From Candidatus Poseidoniales archaeon (GTDB lineage Archaea > Thermoplasmatota > Poseidoniia > Poseidoniales > Thalassarchaeaceae): a stretch of 41,142 nt of DNA. Under the pieces are notes generated by a model. It ran no database searches and was not told where the DNA came from. It saw nothing but the letters and a program-made list of their open reading frames with translations. Both the position numbers and the translations under genes were made by a program. The stretch is from the NCBI GenBank assembly GCA_012960975.1, contig DUAE01000055.1:1-41142 (forward strand). The letters run 5' to 3'. The number at the start of each line of letters is the position of its first letter. Within the stretch, counting starts at the first letter, position 1. Positions 1 to 7,417 of this stretch are shown here, piece after piece.

Positions 1-3000
1 TTACACAATGTCAGGTGCTCCAAGCACACTATCAATTGCTTCGGGAACAATCTCAGGAACACCTCTGAACGCAGATGTCGGTGCTCACACAATTACTGTG
101 ACATGTACTGACGACAGTAGCGCTGCAGCAACTGCAAGCGATTCGTATGTACTAACAGTGACTAACACTAACGATGATCCGACAGTCGCAACAGCGATTT
201 CGGATGCAAGTACTGACGAAGATGCTGCTTACAGCTCTGATCTATCAAGTAACTTTGCTGATGTCGATGCTTCAGATACTCTGAGCTACACTGCATCTGG
301 AATGCCTTCAACAATGACTATGTCAACTGCAGGTGTACTATCAGGTACACCGCTCAACGCAGATGTTGGTACTCACACAATCATAGTGACTGCAGACGAT
401 GGTACAGCTACTGTAACTGACTCATTCGATTTGACTGTAGTCAATACAGATGATGCGACTCTAGGTTCGAATGTGGCAACTACTTTCTACACAATTAATG
501 CAGTAGATTCCTGGAATGATGGTGGTCACGTAATTACTGTAACAGGTAGTGATGGTACAGCATTATGTACTCTTGGAACATATTCTACATCATGGAGTTC
601 CTCATGGCCTGCAGCAAGTTGTTCATTCGGATTAACTTCTGGAACTGCTAGTGTTGTATACACTGGTGGTGAAGCATATGCAAATGAATTAACAGTAACA
701 GTTACATCACCTAGCGGTGTTGTTTCAGACGCAAGTCCATCTGCTAACTTTGGTCCTGAAACTGTTGCAACACTAACAGAACTATCCTCTATGATCACCA
801 CCGACATCACCGTCTCAGGTGATACCTATGACGACGCGGTCCTGACTGCAGACACCAGTCTGTTGTCTGATGACGACGGAATGGGCACATTTGCCTACCA
901 ATGGGCAGATGCTGATGCTGATGTAACTGGAGCTACAAGTTCCACATACACAATACCATCCTGTGAATCGACGGCGGTATGTTCTTCCTTGGGCAAGACA
1001 TACACCGTGACAGTAACTCACACCGATGCATATGGAACAGCTCAGGTCATGACTGCTAGTGCAGCAACTGCGGCAGTCACTCTCAACCCAGCTGGTGACC
1101 TCGACGGTGACGGACTAATCAACAGTCTAGATACTGATGATGATGGTGATGGCTGGCTAGATACTGCAGATACCTTCCCATCTGATTCAGATGAGTGGGT
1201 AGATACTGATGCTGACGGAATTGGTAACAATGAAGATACCGATGACGATGATGACGGCACTGCTGACTCAGACGATGATTTCCCACTAGATGCTGGTGAG
1301 CAATGGGACGCAGACGGCGACGGCTGGGGTCACAACGCGGACAACGACGATGACGGAGACGGAATCGAAGATGCTGACGATGATGACACAGACGGCGATG
1401 GCGATGCTAACGTTGACGATCAATTCCCTAACAACTACAATGAATGGGATGACACTGACTCTGACGGAATTGGAAACAATGCTGATACAGACGATGACGG
1501 CGATGGAGTGGACGATGTATCCGATGCATTCCCACTAGATTCTGCTGAAACTCTGGACACCGATGGTGATGGCACTGGAAACAATGCTGATACTGACGAC
1601 GATGGCGATGGTTACTCTGATGATGACGAGTCCACTAACTGTGGCGAAGGAAACGATCCTCTCGATTCGGCTGATATGCCAACCGATACGGATGGCGACT
1701 TGTCCTGTAACGCACTAGATGATGACGATGACGGCGATGGAGTAGTAGATGGCAGCGATGCCTTCCCACTCGATTCGAGTGAGACTACTGACTACGACGG
1801 TGATTTGATTGGAGACAATGCTGACACTGACGACGATAACGATGGCCACGCAGACGATGTGGATGCATTCGACAATGATGTTGATGCATGGACTGACACC
1901 GATGGTGACGGACTAGCAGATGACTTCCCTAACCTGCAAGTTACTGATTACACAGATTGTACAGCACAGACTAGCTCGTACTCTTTCAGCAATTATGGTT
2001 CATCCACTACTTACACATTCACAGTAAGTAGCACTCAGACAGCAACTATTGTTGCATCAGTTGGATCATGGGGAACTGAAGGTTCATTCTCTGTTGATGG
2101 TACAACTTATGCATTCACTGCAAGTTACCAGAGCCAGACTGTGACATTATCTGCTCCTGGGTCTTACACACTGGACTTGATGGATAGTTACGGTGACGGT
2201 GGAGAATCAGCAGTAGTTACTCTGAGTGATTGTTCTGTTGGAACTCCTGCTTCAAGCCCAGCTGGAACCGTCCTTGACTTGGATGACGATGGTGACCTAC
2301 TCTCCGATGCAGATGAAGCAACAGCTGGAACTGATCCTCTAGACACCGACACTGATGATGATGGTGACGATGACTACAATGATCAGTTCCCACTCGATGC
2401 ATCAGAATGGGATGACACAGACTCTGACGGAATGGGAGACAACGAAGATGCCTTCCCAGCCGATGAGTGTGCAACTATTGATACAGATGGTGATGGAATG
2501 CCAGACGCACTTGTCGCAGGATGCACAACCACATTGACCGAAGATACGGATGATGATGGCGATGGAATCCTCGATGTTTACGATGAATTCCCACTTGACT
2601 CTGCTGAGAACACAGACACAGACAATGATGGAATTGGCAATGTAGCAGATACCGACGACGACAATGATGGATACCTTGACGCTGACGACTGGGCTCCTCT
2701 CGACTCAACTGAGTGGTGGGACACAGACGGCGACAACATCGGAAACGCTGCTGATGCAGATGACGATGGTGACGGAACTCCAGATGGTGATGATACTTAT
2801 CCAATCGACTATGATAACGATGGATGGGATGATGTCTACGAAGATGAATGTGGCACAAGCTCAACAAGTGCTTCCTCTTATCCAGCAGATAATGACGCTG
2901 ACACGATCAAGTTGTCTGTAAGTGGTGTACAAACCACTGCAGCTAACCTCTGTGATGCGATTGACCCTGACGATGATAACGACGGATATCTAGACTCAAC

Positions 3001-6000
3001 AACATACGCCTCTCTAGGCGGCGGATACTTCTCGTTACTGTCTGATACGTTCACTCTCTCAAGTGGTTCGATGACTATCTCGATGACCACAACGAGCTGG
3101 GCTAGCGAAGCAGGTCTAACCCTCGACACGCCTTCGGCGACGGGAGTTAACCTGGAGACATCTGGTGGCTACACATCATTCAGTAACTCCGGGACCTACA
3201 CCTGGACATACTCAGAAGTGGGTGACTACACGATCTACCTGACTGACAGTTACGGAGATGGTGGACAAAGCGTGATTGTGACGTCAGTTGAAGGAGACCA
3301 GTTCCCATTCGATGTTGAAGCATGGGATGACACTGACGGTGACGGAATGACCGATTATATCGATCCTAACTCGACAGCGTACTCATATGCAGTAACTCAA
3401 CTATGTGGTAACACACCTTGGTACACTGCTTCTTCTTACTCAGATGCACCTACTGGTGACTACTTAGCTGTAAGTTCAAGTGACGATGATTCGAACGGAG
3501 ACAGTGAGGATGACGCAGAGTGCACATTCACCCTGCCTGCTGGTGAGACCCTAACTGTGGTACTCAACACTGCAAGTTACGGTGGTGAGGCGATTGTAGA
3601 CATAGTTGATCCAAGTGGTACAAACAACCACTACGTTGGATACGGTACAAACACCTACAACACCATTGGTACTTTCACTGCTGCAGGAACTTACACGATT
3701 TACTACGGCGACTCGTGGGGCGACGGATGTAACCCAGGATACTACGGAGCGTGCTATGTACAAGCAAGTTACTCTGTAATCACAGGAACAGTTGCTCCTT
3801 CAGTTACAGTTGCAGGAACAGTTCTCGACTTGGATGACGATAACGATGGTTACTCTGATCTCGATGAAACAACCAATTGTGACGATGGTGGAGCATATGC
3901 TTCCTCAAGTCTACCGCTAGATGCTAGCAGCACACCAGCTGACATGGATGGCGATTTGAGTTGTGATGCATTAGATACAGACCGTGACGGCGATTATTAC
4001 GACAACACGGTTGATGCATTCCCAGACGATGTAAACGAATGGTTTGACAATGATGCTGACGGCACTGGTGACAATGCAGATACTGACGATGATGACGATG
4101 GTACTCTCGATGTTAACGATCCATTCCCTCTCGATGAGTGTGCTGACACAGACACAGATGGTGATGGAATGCCTGACACGATTGTGGCAGGTTGCACAAC
4201 TACGCTGACTGAGGATGCTAACGATGATAACGATGCAGACGACGATGTTGACGATCCGTTCCCGCTAGATGCGAGTGAATGGGATGATACTGACAGTGAT
4301 GGAATTGGAAACAATGCTGATACAGATGATGACGGTGATGGAACATTAGACGTCAATGACGTATGGCCTTTGGATGCTTGCGCAGCAGATGACTTCGATG
4401 GTGACGGTATGCCTGATACAATAGTAGCAGGTTGTACAACCACCCTAATCGAAGATGCAGATGACGACAACGACGGTGTCGATGATGTCAATGATGACTG
4501 TCCATACGATGCTAATGAACAAGTTGATACCGATGGTGATGGATACTGTGACAACCAAGATACTGACGACGATAACGATGGAACTTACGATTTGAATGAC
4601 GAGTTCCCGTTAGATTCTACAGAACAGGTTGATAACGACCAGGACGGAATTGGTGACAATGCTGATACTGATGACGACAACGATGGTGTTGACGATAATC
4701 TAGATGCATTCCCTAACGATCCTACAGAAACTAGTGACTTCGATGGTGATGGACTCGGTGATAATGCTGACCCTGACGATGACGGTGACAATGTACCAGA
4801 TGTCGACGATCCATTCCCACTCGATGGAAGTGCATGGGTCGACACAGATGGAGACGGTATACCTGATTACACAGGTCCTCCTCCATTCTCTGGTGATTTC
4901 GAATCTGGTTCAATTGGTGGTTCTTGGACTACATCTCCTCATGCAACACACGCTTGGGTAGCTGATAGTACATCACCAATTACTGGAGTGTATTCTGCTA
5001 TGACTACTAACCAGAATCAAGGAAGCACAGTGTCAGGTTTAGAAATTTCATTGGCTAACATGGTAAATGATACTGACACAGATGGAGACGGTATTGACGA
5101 TGCATCATCATTCTCATTCGCATACTCTGTTTCAACAGAATCTGGCTGGGATTACCTCTCATTCTGTGTAGATAACTCTGCAAATTGTTTGAGAACATCT
5201 GGATACACAATGCGTTGGGCAGGTACTACTGCTGGTACATACTCTGGAACAGTTGATGCTGGTGCTCACACTTTCACATGGAATTATTGGAAAGATTCCA
5301 TAGTTGATGGTGGTTCTGACACCGTTTGGATTGATGATGTTACTATGTCAGTACCACAAGGAATTACCAATGCTGATCTTGATGATGATAACGATGGAGT
5401 TCTCGATGAAGATGATTTGGATTCACTAGACCCATGTGTTGGAATCGACACTGATGGTGATGGCATGGCTGACAACCTCGGCTCTGCTATGCTCAATGGC
5501 TCTGCTTGTGATGCAAGTCTGTACACTATCGATGACGATGATGATGATGATTCATGGAGTGATGATGAAGAAGCAATCTGTGGAAGTGATTCCCTCGATG
5601 ATATGTCCACTCCAAGTGATAATGATGGCGATCATATCTGTGATGTCACAGATAACGACGACGATAACGACGGATACACCGACGATGTCGACGCGTTCCC
5701 AATGGACAGCAGTGAAGCCTTCGATAACGATGGTGATGGCACTGGTGACAACGGCGACACTGACGATGATAACGATGGTGTGACCGATGGATTGGATGCA
5801 TTCCCAATGGATGCTACCGAGACTGAGGATAACGATGGCGATGGCACTGGTGACAATGCTGACGACGACGATGATAACGATGGTACACCCGATGTTGACG
5901 ATGCGTTCCCAATGAATGCTGCAGAAGACACCGATACTGACGGCGATCAACTCGGCGACAATATTGACCCAGATGATGATGGCGACGGAGTAATCGACGT

Positions 6001-6757
6001 GCAAGATCCATTCCCACTCGACGCAAGTGAGTGGGCAGATTCAGATGGTGACGGAATTGGTAACAATGTCGACACTGACGATGATGGAGATGGTGTGGAT
6101 GACGCAGAGGATGTGTTCCCACTCGATCCATTAGAGTCCAACGATCTAGACGGAGACGGCCAAGGTGACAACTCTGATGCAGACGACGATGGAGATGGAG
6201 TCAACGATGGTGTTGACCTATTCCCAACCGATGCTACTGAGTGGATTGACAGTGACGGCGATGGCATTGGCGATAATTCTGATACCGACGACGATGGTGA
6301 TGGTGTGGATGATGCAGATGATGTATTCCCACTCAACCCAAGTGAGACGCACGACCTAGATGGCGATGGAATTGGTGACAATGCTGATACCGACGACGAT
6401 GGAGATGGGGATGATGATGTTAATGATCAGTTCCCAACCGATCCAATTGAGTGGGACGATACCGATGGCGATGGAATTGGTGACAATGCTGACTCCGACG
6501 ACGACGGTGATGGATACTCTGACACCAATGAAGACGCTTGTGGATCTGATAGCAGAGACGCAGCCTCAACACCATCTGACTTCGATGGTGATGATGTCTG
6601 TGACGTGCTCGACGATAACGATAACGACGGACCTTTGGCTCAGACAGATGCTGGCGAGAAACCAAGCCTATTCCGTCAGTTACCAGGATTCCCTGCGCTA
6701 TTCGCAACGATTGCACTTGTCGGAGCAGCTCTAATCGGCCGCCGCAAGGACGACTGA
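1..6757 (+). CDS. Giant secreted TSP3-repeat calcium-binding protein with PGF-CTERM anchor (5' end outside window)
   Basis: The frame is open to the left edge. The first ATG at 8 lies inside a module equivalent to the next one (compare SGAPSTLSIASGTISGTPLN with SGMPSTMTMSTAGVLSGTPLN), so it is not the start. Counting from that ATG (2249 residues): two cadherin/He_PIG-like modules (about 1-145), an Ig-like region (about 150-360), then Asp-rich thrombospondin type 3 repeats of the DxDxDGxxD type to about 2211. These are interrupted by three beta domains with a D-S-Y/W-G-D-G motif (about 642-748, 1007-1095, 1126-1265) and one lectin/MAM-like domain (about 1627-1785). The C-terminus is PGF, a hydrophobic helix and RRKDD, a PGF-CTERM signal. 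TSP3 repeats bind Ca2+, so a rigid surface stalk or adhesin is inferred. The substrate is unknown. The product is certainly secreted and very acidic. Confidence 0.9.
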   Translation, partial: YTMSGAPSTLSIASGTISGTPLNADVGAHTITVTCTDDSSAAATASDSYVLTVTNTNDDPTVATAISDASTDEDAAYSSDLSSNFADVDASDTLSYTASGMPSTMTMSTAGVLSGTPLNADVGTHTIIVTADDGTATVTDSFDLTVVNTDDATLGSNVATTFYTINAVDSWNDGGHVITVTGSDGTALCTLGTYSTSWSSSWPAASCSFGLTSGTASVVYTGGEAYANELTVTVTSPSGVVSDASPSANFGPETVATLTELSSMITTDITVSGDTYDDAVLTADTSLLSDDDGMGTFAYQWADADADVTGATSSTYTIPSCESTAVCSSLGKTYTVTVTHTDAYGTAQVMTASAATAAVTLNPAGDLDGDGLINSLDTDDDGDGWLDTADTFPSDSDEWVDTDADGIGNNEDTDDDDDGTADSDDDFPLDAGEQWDADGDGWGHNADNDDDGDGIEDADDDDTDGDGDANVDDQFPNNYNEWDDTDSDGIGNNADTDDDGDGVDDVSDAFPLDSAETLDTDGDGTGNNADTDDDGDGYSDDDESTNCGEGNDPLDSADMPTDTDGDLSCNALDDDDDGDGVVDGSDAFPLDSSETTDYDGDLIGDNADTDDDNDGHADDVDAFDNDVDAWTDTDGDGLADDFPNLQVTDYTDCTAQTSSYSFSNYGSSTTYTFTVSSTQTATIVASVGSWGTEGSFSVDGTTYAFTASYQSQTVTLSAPGSYTLDLMDSYGDGGESAVVTLSDCSVGTPASSPAGTVLDLDDDGDLLSDADEATAGTDPLDTDTDDDGDDDYNDQFPLDASEWDDTDSDGMGDNEDAFPADECATIDTDGDGMPDALVAGCTTTLTEDTDDDGDGILDVYDEFPLDSAENTDTDNDGIGNVADTDDDNDGYLDADDWAPLDSTEWWDTDGDNIGNAADADDDGDGTPDGDDTYPIDYDNDGWDDVYEDECGTSSTSASSYPADNDADTIKLSVSGVQTTAANLCDAIDPDDDNDGYLDSTTYASLGGGYFSLLSDTFTLSSGSMTISMTTTSWASEAGLTLDTPSATGVNLETSGGYTSFSNSGTYTWTYSEVGDYTIYLTDSYGDGGQSVIVTSVEGDQFPFDVEAWDDTDGDGMTDYIDPNSTAYSYAVTQLCGNTPWYTASSYSDAPTGDYLAVSSSDDDSNGDSEDDAECTFTLPAGETLTVVLNTASYGGEAIVDIVDPSGTNNHYVGYGTNTYNTIGTFTAAGTYTIYYGDSWGDGCNPGYYGACYVQASYSVITGTVAPSVTVAGTVLDLDDDNDGYSDLDETTNCDDGGAYASSSLPLDASSTPADMDGDLSCDALDTDRDGDYYDNTVDAFPDDVNEWFDNDADGTGDNADTDDDDDGTLDVNDPFPLDECADTDTDGDGMPDTIVAGCTTTLTEDANDDNDADDDVDDPFPLDASEWDDTDSDGIGNNADTDDDGDGTLDVNDVWPLDACAADDFDGDGMPDTIVAGCTTTLIEDADDDNDGVDDVNDDCPYDANEQVDTDGDGYCDNQDTDDDNDGTYDLNDEFPLDSTEQVDNDQDGIGDNADTDDDNDGVDDNLDAFPNDPTETSDFDGDGLGDNADPDDDGDNVPDVDDPFPLDGSAWVDTDGDGIPDYTGPPPFSGDFESGSIGGSWTTSPHATHAWVADSTSPITGVYSAMTTNQNQGSTVSGLEISLANMVNDTDTDGDGIDDASSFSFAYSVSTESGWDYLSFCVDNSANCLRTSGYTMRWAGTTAGTYSGTVDAGAHTFTWNYWKDSIVDGGSDTVWIDDVTMSVPQGITNADLDDDNDGVLDEDDLDSLDPCVGIDTDGDGMADNLGSAMLNGSACDASLYTIDDDDDDDSWSDDEEAICGSDSLDDMSTPSDNDGDHICDVTDNDDDNDGYTDDVDAFPMDSSEAFDNDGDGTGDNGDTDDDNDGVTDGLDAFPMDATETEDNDGDGTGDNADDDDDNDGTPDVDDAFPMNAAEDTDTDGDQLGDNIDPDDDGDGVIDVQDPFPLDASEWADSDGDGIGNNVDTDDDGDGVDDAEDVFPLDPLESNDLDGDGQGDNSDADDDGDGVNDGVDLFPTDATEWIDSDGDGIGDNSDTDDDGDGVDDADDVFPLNPSETHDLDGDGIGDNADTDDDGDGDDDVNDQFPTDPIEWDDTDGDGIGDNADSDDDGDGYSDTNEDACGSDSRDAASTPSDFDGDDVCDVLDDNDNDGPLAQTDAGEKPSLFRQLPGFPALFATIALVGAALIGRRKDD
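1096..6640 (+). repeat. Thrombospondin type 3 repeat array in coding DNA (about 105-bp period)
   Basis: The recurring unit is about 35 residues: a DTDDDGDG calcium loop, a FPLD linker, an E-x-x-D turn and a second DTDGDGIGDN loop. Successive units at 6071 and 6176 are exactly 105 bp apart. The DNA copies are similar but not identical, being GAT/GAC-rich with synonymous differences. This points to old duplication with drift rather than a recent amplification. The array is broken by inserted globular domains and by Cys-containing loops. Confidence 0.88.
6683..6754 (+). other. PGF-CTERM archaeosortase sorting signal
   Basis: The last 24 residues start with P-G-F, continue with a hydrophobic stretch (ALFATIALVGAALIG) and end with the basic RRKDD. 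This is the tripartite PGF-CTERM layout recognised by archaeosortase A, which removes the helix and attaches the protein to a membrane lipid. A candidate enzyme is encoded at 26618-27604. Confidence 0.85.
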
Positions 6758-6782
6758 ATTCAACTTCAGTCGGACGTAGAAC

Positions 6783-6813
6783 CCGGGTCAGGGGCCTAGT
6801 GCCCCTGGCTCGG
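6783..6813 (+). terminator. Strong hairpin after the giant gene
   Basis: A 13-bp stem (6783-6795 with 6801-6813, two G-U pairs) closes a 5-nt CTAGT loop. The inner CAGGGGC/GCCCCTG is perfect. It starts 26 bp after the stop codon. No T-tract follows directly, the nearest being ATTTTTG about 20 bp later. Archaeal termination mostly relies on T-tracts, so this may stabilise or process the 3' end of the very long mRNA. It could also act in the leader of aIF5A. Confidence 0.55.
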
Positions 6814-6934
6814 ATCCAAAACCCTACACATATTTTTGAAATATGTACATATTCATTATCTCATGAATATCGATTCTGCTCAAGATGAGCAATCAAACTC
6901 GGAATGCTGATAAGGTGGCGATTAACGACTCGGT

Positions 6935-7330
6935 ATGATAGTCATGCCAGGCACAAACCGAGTCGAGATTCGCACACTCAAAGTTGGACGCTATGTCGCT
7001 CTAGAATCGAGTGCATACAAAATTCTCAGCATGTCAAAGTCCAAACCTGGGAAACACGGTTCGGCGAAGGCTAGAATTGAACTTGAGGATATTTTCACTG
7101 GTCAAAAGAAAAGTCATGTTGGGACTGTTACCGATAACATTCTGACTCCGATGATTGAGAAAGGTTCTGCAACGATTACTCACATACAGGGCGAAGAGGT
7201 TCATGCGATGGATAGCAAAACTTTCGCTATGATGATTTTCCCACTAGATTCAGAGATGAGCCTTGCTTCAGGTGGAGAAATTCAGTGGATGGAAGCAATG
7301 GGTCGATTCAAAATAACTCGCGACCACTGA
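6935..7330 (+). CDS. eif5A: Translation initiation factor 5A (aIF5A)
   Basis: The protein has 131 residues, close to the family length of about 130-140. The hypusination loop S-K-P-G-K-H-G-S-A-K-A-R is present, with Lys40 as the residue converted to deoxyhypusine or hypusine. The N-terminal KOW-like barrel and the C-terminal OB fold follow. IF5A binds the ribosome E site and relieves stalling at proline-rich and other difficult sequences. The start is ambiguous: ATG at 6935, or ATG at 6944, which would give the more typical MPGTNRVEIRTL. The only SD-like element, GGTGG around 6915, is rather far from both. The gene stands alone between the giant gene and the OPT transporter. No deoxyhypusine synthase is in the window. 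Confidence 0.95.
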   Translation: MIVMPGTNRVEIRTLKVGRYVALESSAYKILSMSKSKPGKHGSAKARIELEDIFTGQKKSHVGTVTDNILTPMIEKGSATITHIQGEEVHAMDSKTFAMMIFPLDSEMSLASGGEIQWMEAMGRFKITRDH

Positions 7331-7348
7331 TTAGTGCTTCAATTTCGC

Positions 7349-7356
7349 ATTTATAC
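7349..7356 (+). promoter_or_regulatory. Candidate TATA box for the OPT transporter
   Basis: ATTTATAC lies in the 87-bp gap before the transporter. Transcription would begin near 7378, giving a leader of about 40 nt that contains GAGG at 7407-7410 just ahead of the ATG at 7418. No BRE was checked. Confidence 0.3.
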
Positions 7357-7417
7357 AACACTCTTGCGAGAGAAGTATAAGCAGGTTAAGCAAACGCCTA
7401 CGTATTGAGGGAAAACG

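Noticed and set aside
8-10. ATG at 8 as start of the giant gene
   Set aside because: It lies in the middle of a module that repeats about 95 residues later, and the frame is open to the window edge.
3997-4554. Long antisense Ser/Pro-rich frame, and similar ones at 5947-6381 and 5552-6004
   Set aside because: The GAT/GAC-rich repeats leave the other frames without stops. The translations are low-complexity mirrors of the Asp repeats with no independent signals.
1096-6640. Regular repeats as a CRISPR array or satellite DNA
   Set aside because: The period is a codon multiple (105 bp), the copies differ mainly at synonymous positions and the frame is continuous, so this is protein-coding repetition.
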